A model generated the notes under the pieces. That model did no database searches and was not told the origin of the DNA. It worked only from the letters and a program-made list of their open reading frames with translations. A stretch of 64,000 nucleotides of DNA from Desulfobacteraceae bacterium (GTDB lineage: Bacteria > Desulfobacterota > Desulfobacteria > Desulfobacterales > UBA5852). Each line of letters opens with the position of its first letter. Position 1 is the stretch's first letter. The position numbers and the translations under genes were made by a program. The stretch lies in NCBI GenBank assembly GCA_014237395.1, contig JABZFP010000037.1:1-64000 (forward strand), written 5' to 3'. This document shows positions 8,135 to 16,653 of this stretch, one piece after another.

Positions 8135-8860
8135 TCAAACTTCTAGTTTTTCGTCAATGCATGCCATGGCGGCCATAAATTTTTCACGGATTTCGCGGGC
8201 ATAGGGGTTGAACTGGTGCATATCCTGAAAAAGCTGCCAGGTGTCGTGCTCCACCACCTCCAGGGTATACGTGAGCCGCTTATACCCCTCCGTGTCGATC
8301 TTGAGTTTTTCAGCCCCGAATTCTGCCAGTGACCGTCCGATAAAATGCGTGAGCGATAGGCTCACGGCAATCTGGCGATCATGCTCTTCCGGCGTAGCTT
8401 CGATGACTTCCAGCCCCTTTCCGCGCAGATAGTCGTATATCTTAAGGTAGAGAGCCGGCCGCGTGGTGACATTGCAGAGCACCATTTTACGGCCGTCAAG
8501 CGATTCGGCGGCACTGTCCGGACCGAACATGGGATGGGTGCCCAGAATGGCCGCATGATTCGGCAACAATTCCTGCATCCAATCGACCGGATGCTTTTTT
8601 ACCGAGCAGACATCGATAACCACCGTTTCCGGGGCGATAAGAGGAGCGATTTTTTGGAGGGTCTCCCGCATGGCGCTGATCGGGACACACACCACCAGGA
8701 AGGGTTGAGCACAGACCTCCGTCAACGAGGCTTTTAACGCCCCGACGGCCTCAATCGCCGCCGCCGTCTGGCTGGACGAGTAGACCAGAACCTTGCAATC
8801 CTCGGCAAGGTAGCGGGCCGTAAGGGCACCGAATCGTCCAAATCCGATTAAACCGATCAT
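8135..8860 (-). CDS. tyrA: Prephenate/arogenate dehydrogenase family protein
   Basis: A 241-residue NAD(P)-dependent dehydrogenase of tyrosine biosynthesis, oxidatively decarboxylating prephenate or arogenate. It has the N-terminal dinucleotide loop G-L-I-G-F-G-R-F-G (residues 3-11), the T-H-P-M-F-G-P substrate motif near 120, and the E-E-H-D-R-Q-I-A helix followed by S-L-T-H-F-I-G, both typical of TyrA. It is on the short side (usual 270-370) with no chorismate mutase or ACT domain attached. The start overlaps the preceding aminotransferase stop by four bases (ATGA), so the pair is translationally coupled. Whether it prefers prephenate or arogenate cannot be decided here. Confidence 0.88.
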   Translation of the reverse strand: MIGLIGFGRFGALTARYLAEDCKVLVYSSSQTAAAIEAVGALKASLTEVCAQPFLVVCVPISAMRETLQKIAPLIAPETVVIDVCSVKKHPVDWMQELLPNHAAILGTHPMFGPDSAAESLDGRKMVLCNVTTRPALYLKIYDYLRGKGLEVIEATPEEHDRQIAVSLSLTHFIGRSLAEFGAEKLKIDTEGYKRLTYTLEVVEHDTWQLFQDMHQFNPYAREIREKFMAAMACIDEKLEV

Positions 8861-9987
8861 AAAACGTCCTTGATGCGTTGTAAGCCTTCAGACAGCCGCT
8901 CGGTGCCGGTGGCAAAAGAGATTCGGATATGGCCGGGCGCCCCGAAAAAAGACCCCGGCACCACCGCGACATTGGCCGTTTCCAACACGTATTGGGCGAA
9001 AGCCTGATCGTCGCCGTACCGCTCCTGATAGCATGCAACGCTCGGAAACAGGTAAAAAGCGCCATCAGGAATCGTTAAATCAAAAAGCTCACCGCCCATT
9101 CGGACCGCCAAATCCCGCCTTTTCTGAAACTGCCGGCGACGATGTTCCAGTGCATCAAGTGGGGTATCGATGGCAGCCAAGGCGCCATGCTGGGCAAAGG
9201 TACAGACATTGCCTGTCAGGTGTCCGTGGACGGTCGTTAGGCGGGCAATCATTTCCTGGGCTGCCGCCACATAACCGACCCGGAATCCTGTCATGCCATA
9301 CGTTTTCGAAAAACTGCGCACCACGATCAATTGCGATCGAATTTCGGGGAAATCAAAAAGGCTTGTGAATGGGGTGTCGCCATAGACGAAAGCCGCGTAA
9401 GCCTCGTCGGAGATCAACCACAGATCATTTTTTCGACAGATGTCGATAATGCGTTCCAGAGCGCTGCGTTCGTAGACCGCCCCGGTGGGGTTGTTGGGTG
9501 AATTGATCAGGATGGCCACGGTACGATCGGTCACGGCGCGGGCCATGGCGTCGGGATCGAGCTGATGTTGAATCGTATCGACCATCACCGGCGTCCCACC
9601 GGCCAGCCGAACCTGGTGTTGAAAGCTCACCCAGGAGGGGGATGGGATGATCACCTCTCGTCCGGGGTCGCAGATGGCCTGAAAAATTTCAAAAAGGCCC
9701 TGTTTGGCCCCATTGGTGACAAGTATATTCGCTGGGTCATAGCCCTCGAATTCAGCCGCCAGTTTCTCCCTCAATAAAGGGAGACCGGCTACGGGGCCGT
9801 AACGCGTGTGGCCTTCGGTCAAGGCCTTGGTGGTGGCGTTTGCCACATCCGCATCAACAGCGAAATCCGGCTCGCCCACGGCAAGATCGATCACATCTCG
9901 CCCGGCGGCACGTAATTCCTGTATCAGGATCGTGAATTTCAGCGTTCCTGATGGAAGAATATTGTTAAATTTATCGGATATATACAT
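8857..9987 (-). CDS. Class I PLP-dependent aminotransferase, aspartate/aromatic type
   Basis: A 376-residue fold-type I aminotransferase. Seen: N-S-P-N-N-P-T-G at 162-169, the cofactor aspartate in I-S-D-E-A-Y (D194), the Schiff-base lysine K228 in S-F-S-K-T-Y-G-M-T-G-F-R, and a C-terminal G-H-I-R-I-S-F-A arginine that binds the substrate carboxylate. Placement between aroC and the tyrA-like gene suggests it aminates prephenate, hydroxyphenylpyruvate or phenylpyruvate, though aspartate aminotransferase activity is equally possible for this subfamily. It is coupled to tyrA by an ATGA overlap. A repeat-rich 138-base gap separates it from aroC. Confidence 0.9.
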   Translation of the reverse strand: MYISDKFNNILPSGTLKFTILIQELRAAGRDVIDLAVGEPDFAVDADVANATTKALTEGHTRYGPVAGLPLLREKLAAEFEGYDPANILVTNGAKQGLFEIFQAICDPGREVIIPSPSWVSFQHQVRLAGGTPVMVDTIQHQLDPDAMARAVTDRTVAILINSPNNPTGAVYERSALERIIDICRKNDLWLISDEAYAAFVYGDTPFTSLFDFPEIRSQLIVVRSFSKTYGMTGFRVGYVAAAQEMIARLTTVHGHLTGNVCTFAQHGALAAIDTPLDALEHRRRQFQKRRDLAVRMGGELFDLTIPDGAFYLFPSVACYQERYGDDQAFAQYVLETANVAVVPGSFFGAPGHIRISFATGTERLSEGLQRIKDVL

Positions 9988-10030
9988 TAGTCAGTGTTTA
10001 AAATCAGTCATTGGTCATCGGGGCCAAACA

Positions 10031-10114
10031 GGATCCAAGGATTCCAGGGGTCACGGGGGGAGAAGGATGTTGCTTTCTCACTTGAATCCTTGAACCCTCG
10101 GACCCTTGAACCCT
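10031..10114. repeat. REP-like imperfect inverted and direct repeats between aroC and aminotransferase gene
   Basis: GGATCCAAGGATTCC (10031-10045) is an imperfect reverse complement of TGAATCCTTGAACCC (10083-10097), matching at 12 of 15 positions. The 11-mer CCTTGAACCCT occurs twice (10088-10098 and 10104-10114) with a 16-base period. The block fills the gap inside the aro operon and looks like a dispersed extragenic palindrome rather than a terminator. Confidence 0.55.
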
Positions 10115-10125
10115 GCGATCCCCCC

Positions 10126-11205
10126 TCACCCCCGCATCTTCTGCCGCAGCACCAAATCCCCAAGAACAAGAGCGGCCATACTTTCAACAATCGGCACCGC
10201 CCGGGGCACGACGCAGGGATCGTGCCGTCCCTTGGCTTCCAGAACAGCGGGTGCGCCTGTGAAATCGACGGTTTCCTGGGGCAACTTGATGGTCGCCGGC
10301 GGCTTAAAGGCCACGCGAAACAGGATCGAGGCGCCGCTGCTGATACCACCCAAAGTCCCCCCACTGTTGTTTTGAGACGGCATCAGTCCGTCACCCGCTT
10401 GCGCAAATGGATCGTTATGGATCGATCCTTTCATGCGGGTGCCGGAAAATCCGGACCCGATTTCAAATCCTTTGGTGGCGGGAATGGACATCATGGCCTG
10501 GGCCAATTTAGCCTCCAGCTTGTCGAACACCGGTTCCCCCAAGCCCACGGGCGCGTTGCGGCAAACACAGGAGACGACCCCTCCGATGGAGTCGCCTTCT
10601 TCCTTGAGCTGCAGGATAAGCTTCTCCATCCGGCCGGCGGTTTCTTCGTGGGGACACCTTACAGAAAAGTGGTCGACCGTGTCGCGAGTGAGGGTTTCCG
10701 CATCGATGGCCGACGACTCGATCTGGCCGACAGCACTGACCCAGGCCACAATGTCGATGCCAAACAGTTCGTGCAGAAATTTTTCGGCAATGGCCCCTGC
10801 CGCCACTCGCCCGATGGTTTCACGGGCACTGGACCGCCCGCCCCCGCTGCTGGCCCGTATGCCGTATTTCATCTGATACGTGTAATCCGCGTGCGACGGC
10901 CGTGGAATATCCTGCATGGTCTGGTAGTCACCGGGAATCTGGTCTTTGTTGGCGACAAAGAGGCCAATGGGCGTACCCAGCGTGAGCCCGTTTTCCACCC
11001 CGGACAGAATGGTCACCTGGTCGGCTTCCTGGCGATCCGTGGTCAAGCGGCTCTGTCCGGGGCGCCGTCGATCCAATTGCGGTTGGATGTCACTCTCGGA
11101 AAGGGGCAACCGGGACGGAACTCCGTCAAGAATCGCACCAACCCCTTTGCAATGGGATTCGCCGAAAGTGGTTACGCGTAAAAGGGTGCCGAAGGTACTG
11201 GACAT
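10126..11205 (-). CDS. aroC: Chorismate synthase
   Basis: A 359-residue FMN-dependent enzyme that eliminates phosphate from EPSP to give chorismate, the last common step of aromatic biosynthesis. All three family signatures are present: G-E-S-H-C-K-G-V-G near residues 15-23 with the active-site histidine at 18, the H-A-D-Y-T-Y-Q-M-K-Y-G-I-R segment, and G-G-G-R-S-S-A-R-E-T. The length is typical of the monofunctional bacterial enzyme. It follows aroA on the same strand, separated by a 185-base gap that is mostly a MITE-like element. Confidence 0.97.
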   Translation of the reverse strand: MSSTFGTLLRVTTFGESHCKGVGAILDGVPSRLPLSESDIQPQLDRRRPGQSRLTTDRQEADQVTILSGVENGLTLGTPIGLFVANKDQIPGDYQTMQDIPRPSHADYTYQMKYGIRASSGGGRSSARETIGRVAAGAIAEKFLHELFGIDIVAWVSAVGQIESSAIDAETLTRDTVDHFSVRCPHEETAGRMEKLILQLKEEGDSIGGVVSCVCRNAPVGLGEPVFDKLEAKLAQAMMSIPATKGFEIGSGFSGTRMKGSIHNDPFAQAGDGLMPSQNNSGGTLGGISSGASILFRVAFKPPATIKLPQETVDFTGAPAVLEAKGRHDPCVVPRAVPIVESMAALVLGDLVLRQKMRG

Positions 11206-11236
11206 GTCGTTACTCCTCTATTCCGAAAAAGCATTT

Positions 11237-11369
11237 ACCACGAAGAGCACGAAGATCACGAAGGAATACCGGCTTGCGCCGGTTAAAAAATATAATGCAT
11301 CACATTCTAAATTAAATGATAAAATACTGTTTTAATAAGTTTATTCGTTATCTTCGTGTCCTTCGTGGT
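11237..11369. mobile_element. MITE-like element with CACGAAG terminal inverted repeats
   Basis: The left end ACCACGAAGAGCACGAAGAT (11237-11256) and right end (11350-11369) are reverse complements at 18 of 20 positions, bounding a 133-base AT-rich segment without a gene. A further CACGAAGGA copy follows the left end, and a small ACCGGC-TTGC-GCCGGT hairpin lies at 11268-11283. It sits between aroA and aroC. Size and ends suit a non-autonomous dispersed repeat; no transposase is nearby. Confidence 0.6.
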
Positions 11370-11390
11370 GATAAGCTCTTGGGTCTCGCA

Positions 11391-12650
11391 CTATATAAAA
11401 AGGGTTTCGTAGACGTCCCAAAAATTCGGGAAGGATTTTTCCACACACCCGGGATTGCAGATGCGTGTGCCCGGCGCCCGCAAACCGGCAATCGCAAAAC
11501 TCATGGCAATCCGGTGATCGTTGTAGGTTTCAATTTCGGCCGCTCGGGGCTGCCCGCCTTCAATATATAGATCGTCGCCGGAACTGTGCGCCGCGATGCC
11601 CATTGACGCGAGTTCCTTTATGACGGCGTCCAACCTGTCGCATTCTTTGGCTCTGAGATGCGCGACATTTTTGATGCAGGTCGTTCCCAGGGCAAAGGCC
11701 GCCACAACAGCCACCGTCGGCACCATATCGGGCATATCGCCCATGTCCGTCACAATGGACTTCAGCGCCCCGCCTGCCACAGCAATACCGTCTTGTTCGA
11801 AACGCACCCGGCATCCCATTTTCTCAAACAGGTGCAGTATTTTCAGATCGCCCTGCAGCGAATCGCCCTGAATGCCAAGGACCTTGATCGATTTGCCGGT
11901 AATGGCGCCCGCCGCCCAGAAATAAGAGGCATTGGACACATCCGTTTCCACCATATAGGTTCCCGGGCAATACCGTTGGCGGCCCGGAACCTTAAAATGA
12001 TCATACCCTTCCCGGTCCACCGTTACCCCAAATTTTTGCATGATATCGACGGTCATATCGATATAGGGGCGGGAAACGGGTCCTCGGCGGACATCGATCT
12101 GCAGACCATCCATCGTGTTCGGCGCCATCAGCAGCAGGGAGGACAAAAACTGGCTGCTGATGGAGCAGTCGATATCAACGCGTGTGCCCTTCACCTTCCC
12201 CCCCGTTATAAGCAGGGGCGGACATCCATTCTGATTCAGGGACCGCGCCGGCACCCCGATTTGTGCGAGGCTGTCCAGCAGGGCCTGAACCGGCCGCTCC
12301 TGCATGCGGCGGGTGCCGGTCAGCAAATAGTCGCCCTGCCCCACCGCCGCAAGCGAGATCAGAAGGCGCATGGAGGTGCCCGAATTTCCTAAAAATATCT
12401 GGTCTTCGGTTGGACGGAAATGACCGTTGCATCCCTCGATATCAAGGCCTGAGGGGGTCTCTTTGATCGAAACGCCCATCTGTTTCAGGGCATCCATGGT
12501 GAGTTGGGTGTCTTCGCTTCTCAGGGCATTTCTGATCACGGATTTCCCATCGGCCAGAGCAGCCGCAATGACAACACGATGGGTGTAGCTTTTGGACCCC
12601 GGAACCTGGACGACGCTGTTGCGAACGGGCTGTGACGACGTGACGAACAT
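11391..12650 (-). CDS. aroA: 3-phosphoshikimate 1-carboxyvinyltransferase (EPSP synthase)
   Basis: A 419-residue EPSP synthase joining shikimate-3-phosphate and phosphoenolpyruvate. Seen: P-G-S-K-S-Y-T-H-R near the N-terminus, L-G-N-S-G-T-S-M-R-L-L (PEP/glyphosate loop), L-R-A-K-E-C-D-R-L-D-A-V, and the C-terminal N-D-H-R-I-A-M-S-F. The length is normal. The loop sequence N-S-G-T-S-M-R is closer to the class II style than the E. coli N-A-G-T-A-M-R type. It is the first visible gene of the aro run; a terminator upstream (12711-12743) separates it from the VOC gene, so its own promoter should lie in the short gap before 12650. Confidence 0.96.
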   Translation of the reverse strand: MFVTSSQPVRNSVVQVPGSKSYTHRVVIAAALADGKSVIRNALRSEDTQLTMDALKQMGVSIKETPSGLDIEGCNGHFRPTEDQIFLGNSGTSMRLLISLAAVGQGDYLLTGTRRMQERPVQALLDSLAQIGVPARSLNQNGCPPLLITGGKVKGTRVDIDCSISSQFLSSLLLMAPNTMDGLQIDVRRGPVSRPYIDMTVDIMQKFGVTVDREGYDHFKVPGRQRYCPGTYMVETDVSNASYFWAAGAITGKSIKVLGIQGDSLQGDLKILHLFEKMGCRVRFEQDGIAVAGGALKSIVTDMGDMPDMVPTVAVVAAFALGTTCIKNVAHLRAKECDRLDAVIKELASMGIAAHSSGDDLYIEGGQPRAAEIETYNDHRIAMSFAIAGLRAPGTRICNPGCVEKSFPNFWDVYETLFI

Positions 12651-12710
12651 GAGTTCTGGATGAGCCTCCTGATCCGAAGTTACAAAACCCCGTTTGGCGT
12701 TTCGTCTAAA

Positions 12711-12743
12711 TAAAAAACCGTGGGTATTTTAGGGTACCCACGG
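12711..12743 (-). terminator. Rho-independent terminator after the VOC protein gene
   Basis: CCGTGGGTA (12718-12726) and TACCCACGG (12735-12743) form a perfect 9-base stem with an 8-base loop. On the minus strand it is followed directly by six T (12717-12712) and more T shortly after. It ends transcription arriving from manA and the VOC gene before aroA. Confidence 0.9.
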
Positions 12744-12905
12744 CTTCAATGGTCAAGCAACGTTATTTCAGCGGCACCGCAAACCGGGGGGTATTCCCAA
12801 CCAGAGGCAATAATAATAAAGATCCCTTTGCGGCAGCATGAAATGTTCGTTCCTAATCTGAAATTTTAATTTGGGTGGAATCCGTAAATAATCCCCTGAA
12901 ATTTG

Positions 12906-13520
12906 TCAAGACATTTGTTGTTTTACTGACGGCGTGCAGGCATCTTCATCCAGCAGAACCGTGCCTTCGCCCGGGTAGACCATGCGCTTCTCACCGGAAG
13001 AAGCCATGAAAGGCCTTGGCCAGCGTCCCGGTTGCGGTTCACTGCCCTCGGTTGCCAACGTCGAAGGGGCGGTGTCCGCCATGCAGGGATTTTCACGGAG
13101 ATCGACACCCGCCACCGGCCAGCTGAATTCGATCGGGATGTGGTTCGGATCAAACGTGTAGATCGAGTAAATAAACCCGTGGTCGATCACTTCCGATACC
13201 CATTGGTCAGCGTCTTCCAACCGCTGTTTCAACTGCCAAAGGTCCTCTTCGTCACACACCTCAAAGGACACATGGTCAAATGCAAAGGGTCCCTTTACGG
13301 GCACGCCATGATCCTTTTCAGGCAGCGGCTCGATGCCCGGCCACTCAAAAAATGCGATCATGTCATGTTTTGAAATTTCAAAAAAATAATGCCGATACCC
13401 CGGTCGTCCCAATCCTGCCACGAGACGCATGCCCAACAGATCGCGCCAAAAGGCAATGGTGGCATCGATATCACCGGTCGCCATGGCCATGTGATTGATG
13501 CCGGTATAATTAATTTTCAT
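12906..13520 (-). CDS. VOC (glyoxalase/dioxygenase-fold) family protein
   Basis: A 204-residue vicinal-oxygen-chelate protein. It opens with I-N-H-M-A-M-A-T-G-D-I-D-A-T-I-A-F-W, the classical first beta-alpha-beta unit with a metal-binding histidine, and continues with F-D-H-V-S-F-E-V and a final I-E-F-S-W strand whose glutamate completes the metal site. This arrangement gives one full VOC domain in residues 1-135; the last 60 residues are a proline-rich tail. Family members include lyases, isomerases and ring-cleaving dioxygenases, so the reaction is not predictable. It follows manA by 37 bases on the same strand and ends at a strong terminator. Confidence 0.82.
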   Translation of the reverse strand: MKINYTGINHMAMATGDIDATIAFWRDLLGMRLVAGLGRPGYRHYFFEISKHDMIAFFEWPGIEPLPEKDHGVPVKGPFAFDHVSFEVCDEEDLWQLKQRLEDADQWVSEVIDHGFIYSIYTFDPNHIPIEFSWPVAGVDLRENPCMADTAPSTLATEGSEPQPGRWPRPFMASSGEKRMVYPGEGTVLLDEDACTPSVKQQMS

Positions 13521-13557
13521 GCCGTAAATGCCTCCCGACGGTTGAACGCAAATAACA

Positions 13558-14790
13558 TCATGGCACGGTGGCCTTGTAGATTTCCGCCTGGCCGGAGATG
13601 CGATAGGCTGCGGCCGCCGCGGGAATCAGCAGGCTGTCCCCGCGATGCAAGGGAAATTTCTCGCCGGTGTCGACGTCCTCCAAGGAGGCCTTGCCATCAA
13701 GCACGATCAGGATCTCGATGTTGCGGTTGGGCAAGGCCTCATGCCTGCAACCGGCGTTGATCGTTAATTTCACCAGGGAAAATTCCGCCGCCGAGGTTAA
13801 AAAACAGGCCTCTGTCGGCGAAATCGACTGGGCGCGCATAACTCCGGGATCACTTGATTGAAAGCAAAGCACCTCCAACAGTTCATCCCGATCGATGTGT
13901 TTCGGTGTCAGTCCGCCACGCAACACGTTGTCCGAATTGGCCATCAATTCAATGCCGACCCCCTCCAGATAGGCATGCAGCTGACCGGCCGGCAGGTACA
14001 TGGCCTGTCCCGGCATCAATTCCACCAGGTTCAGGATGATCGGTGCCAGGATACCGATGTCCCCCGGATAGGCCGCGCTTAATTTCAGCACCCAGTGGGA
14101 TATCGGATCTTCCGGCCATGCGGTCGCAGCTCGATCAAGAGCTTCAGCGATTGTATTGTTTTTGGTTTGGCCTTGCAGTTCCAGCATGCGCGCGAATAGA
14201 TGCCGCAAGGTTTTTTCCGGCCGGGTGCGGTCCAGTTCATCAAAAAATAGTGATAGGGTATCGGGGCAATAGCGCTTCAACTGCCGGCGGAGGTCATCAA
14301 TGCCACGGAAGCCGTTCACTCCCCAGAATTCGGTCAGCGCACAAAGAATTTCGGGTTTGTGGTTGCCATCCCGGTAGTTGCGTTGGGGCGCATCCAGCGG
14401 AATCCCGGCGCGATTCTCCCGCTCATACCCGGTTCGGGCCTGCGCCATGTTCGGGTGCGCTTGAATCGACAGGGGTTCGGCGGCCGCCAAGACTTTGAAC
14501 AGAAACGGCAACTCATTGCCAAACCGTCGAATGACGTTTTCCCCCAGTATCGCTTCAGGGGCTTGCGCGATCCAATCTCGCAAACTCACGGTGTGGCCAT
14601 TGCAAATCACCTGCGACGGCGCCTTGGGGTGCGCCCCCATCCACAATTCCGCTTCCGGCTGCGGCGATGGCACAGGACGGCCGGTGAGGTCGGCAATGGC
14701 GGTCCGGGATCCCCATGCATATGGCATGACAGGATTTTGGAGTCGTCTTATGCGACAGGCATCCACCGCCTTGGTCGTCTTCACCGTCAT
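13558..14790 (-). CDS. manA: Mannose-6-phosphate isomerase, class I
   Basis: A zinc enzyme interconverting mannose-6-phosphate and fructose-6-phosphate, feeding GDP-mannose and surface glycans. I place the start at 14790 because GGGAGG lies five bases upstream of that ATG; a start 15 codons earlier lacks a ribosome site. Seen: N-P-V-M-P-Y-A-W-G-S near residue 20, the Zn-binding Q-A-H-P-N motif, and the later P-A-G-Q-L-H-A-Y-L-E-G segment typical of class I enzymes. At 410 residues it has the usual length. It is divergent from the kinase gene, sharing a 109-base promoter region, and precedes the VOC gene. Confidence 0.92.
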   Translation of the reverse strand: MTVKTTKAVDACRIRRLQNPVMPYAWGSRTAIADLTGRPVPSPQPEAELWMGAHPKAPSQVICNGHTVSLRDWIAQAPEAILGENVIRRFGNELPFLFKVLAAAEPLSIQAHPNMAQARTGYERENRAGIPLDAPQRNYRDGNHKPEILCALTEFWGVNGFRGIDDLRRQLKRYCPDTLSLFFDELDRTRPEKTLRHLFARMLELQGQTKNNTIAEALDRAATAWPEDPISHWVLKLSAAYPGDIGILAPIILNLVELMPGQAMYLPAGQLHAYLEGVGIELMANSDNVLRGGLTPKHIDRDELLEVLCFQSSDPGVMRAQSISPTEACFLTSAAEFSLVKLTINAGCRHEALPNRNIEILIVLDGKASLEDVDTGEKFPLHRGDSLLIPAAAAAYRISGQAEIYKATVP

Positions 14791-14899
14791 TACATCCTCC
14801 CCGTACCTCAGGACAAATAAATATTGTCGGAACAATAAAACTCATGCCATAATTCTGTCAATCGGGCATTTTCCAGATCACGACGACAGCGGAGTCTTG

Positions 14900-16405
14900 A
14901 TGGCCATCGATCAACACTTTCGGAGCAATATTTTCTTTCAATCGATTCTTCTCACAGTGTCTTTCAGCATCTGTCTGTGTCTGCTGGGCCCGGTGGGCGC
15001 CGGGCAAGACGACCCCCTTTCCACATGGTTGATTCAACAGTCAACCGCCGACATGGCAGACCGGGAAGCACGCAATAGCGGCGCACCGGATCAAATAGAC
15101 CTGCGATCCGCTTCGGTGATTTACCCTTTATTCGAATGGGCCATCAGTATGATCGCCGGTCTGCTTGCCGTCTTCTTCTTCACCGGATTTTCTATACGCT
15201 GGTGCTGGAGCGCATTCGGAACACTCATGGCAATGATTTTAGGCATGCCTATTTTTTTCTGGCATGCGTTCAATGTGACCATCGCCAGCAGCGTTCCGCT
15301 TCTGTGTGGGGGATTCGGTTTGTGGACCGCCTATGTTCTCCACCAACCGGCAATCTTAGCCACCCGATCCCTTTTTCCTTCGCCGAAAACAGACGCAATC
15401 GATACCCTGGGCGAAAAACCGTACCCCGCACCATCCCGGCCGGTTGAACCGAGCAGCCTTGCAGCGAGCTTCTCCGATCCATCTTCTGGTAACGTTAATT
15501 CGCCGCTGACCGCCGAGAACGATAATGCCGTTTCGACGGAAATGACAATTGGTCGTTATGAAATTATCCGCTCCATTGGTCGAGGTGCCATGGGCGAGGT
15601 TTTTTTGGGTCGCGACCCCCATATCAATCGCCTGACAGCCGTTAAAACCGTTCGTTTCGAAGAACGTTTCGCCGACGATGACATCGAGCAAATCAAGGGA
15701 AAATTTTTCCGAGAAGCCGAAAGCGCGGGAACACTGTCGCATCCCCATATCGTCACCATCTACGATGCCGGGGAGGACGGGGATTGCGCCTATATCGCCA
15801 TGGAGTTCCTGGAAGGATCGACCCTGCTGCGGTTTGCCCGGCGCAAACACCTGCTGCCGCTCAGAAGGCTCATCCGCTACATGGTGCAAGTCGCTGAAGC
15901 GCTGGATTACGCCCATTCCCAGGGCGTGACCCACCGAGATATCAAACCCGCCAATATCATGCTGATGCATTCCGGTCAGATTAAAATCACGGATTTCGGT
16001 ATTGCCCACCTGGCCACCTCTTCCCAAACCCAAACCGGTGTCGTGAAAGGAACGCCATATTACATGTCGCCGGAGCAATTCTCCGGACAGAAGGTCGATG
16101 GCCGGTCCGATATCTTTTCATTGGGGACCACCATGTTTCAACTCCTCACCGGAACCCTGCCGTTCTATGCCGAAAGCCCGGCCCTGCTGATGAACCAGAT
16201 TATGAACTTCCCCCATCCCAATCCGCGTGCCATCAACCCGCGTGTGATTCCGGCTGTTGTTGCCCTTGTGGATAAGGCGCTTGAGAAAGACCGGGCGAAT
16301 CGCTACCAAACCGCTAAAGAACTGGCCCGGGATCTATGCCGGTTGGACAAACGCATCATGGCGGTGCTGCGCAAAGATCGCGCACGAAGCGTATCGGGGA
16401 AATGA
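14900..16405 (+). CDS. Membrane Hanks-type Ser/Thr protein kinase
   Basis: I set the start at 14900, where the coding sense begins (501 residues). Residues about 12-30 form a first membrane segment, 31-75 a short likely periplasmic loop, and about 76-98, 104-121 and 129-147 three more membrane segments. That layout recalls the C-terminal end of CHASE2 sensors but lacks most of the CHASE2 sensor. After a proline/serine linker comes a complete kinase domain (219-480): G-R-G-A-M-G-E-V loop at 227-234, ATP lysine K249, catalytic H-R-D with D347, D-F-G at 365-367 and G-T-P-Y-Y-M-S-P-E. All key residues are present. PP2C and FHA genes follow on the same strand, so it is probably one signalling unit. 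Confidence 0.9.
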   Translation: MAIDQHFRSNIFFQSILLTVSFSICLCLLGPVGAGQDDPLSTWLIQQSTADMADREARNSGAPDQIDLRSASVIYPLFEWAISMIAGLLAVFFFTGFSIRWCWSAFGTLMAMILGMPIFFWHAFNVTIASSVPLLCGGFGLWTAYVLHQPAILATRSLFPSPKTDAIDTLGEKPYPAPSRPVEPSSLAASFSDPSSGNVNSPLTAENDNAVSTEMTIGRYEIIRSIGRGAMGEVFLGRDPHINRLTAVKTVRFEERFADDDIEQIKGKFFREAESAGTLSHPHIVTIYDAGEDGDCAYIAMEFLEGSTLLRFARRKHLLPLRRLIRYMVQVAEALDYAHSQGVTHRDIKPANIMLMHSGQIKITDFGIAHLATSSQTQTGVVKGTPYYMSPEQFSGQKVDGRSDIFSLGTTMFQLLTGTLPFYAESPALLMNQIMNFPHPNPRAINPRVIPAVVALVDKALEKDRANRYQTAKELARDLCRLDKRIMAVLRKDRARSVSGK

Positions 16406-16524
16406 CATGCTCCCGCATTAAACCGCAGTCCCCTGCTGCACTTGATGAAACCCGTGGTGTGATCCTGCCTGTGAATGACGCGGAAAGGACGATCCGCATC
16501 GGTCTAACGCAGCGGCCCGACAGC

Positions 16525-16552
16525 TTGACTTGCCGGGGTTATCTGCTATAAT
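16525..16552 (+). promoter_or_regulatory. Sigma-70-type promoter for the PP2C gene
   Basis: TTGACT (16525-16530) and a perfect TATAAT (16547-16552) are separated by 16 bases, followed by a T-rich discriminator. It lies in the 248-base gap between the kinase and phosphatase genes, so phosphatase and downstream genes can be expressed independently of the kinase. Confidence 0.75.
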
Positions 16553-16653
16553 TTTTTTTCGTACTTGCAGCATCTAAACCATTTGAGATCATTGTATAAT
16601 CAATTGTGTAGCATTATTTCTTATCGCTGCCGGCGAGCGGCAAACCTTTTGGA

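Noticed and set aside
9994..11181. 395-codon plus-strand frame opposite aroC.
   Set aside because: It is the antisense shadow of a clear chorismate synthase gene in GC-rich DNA.
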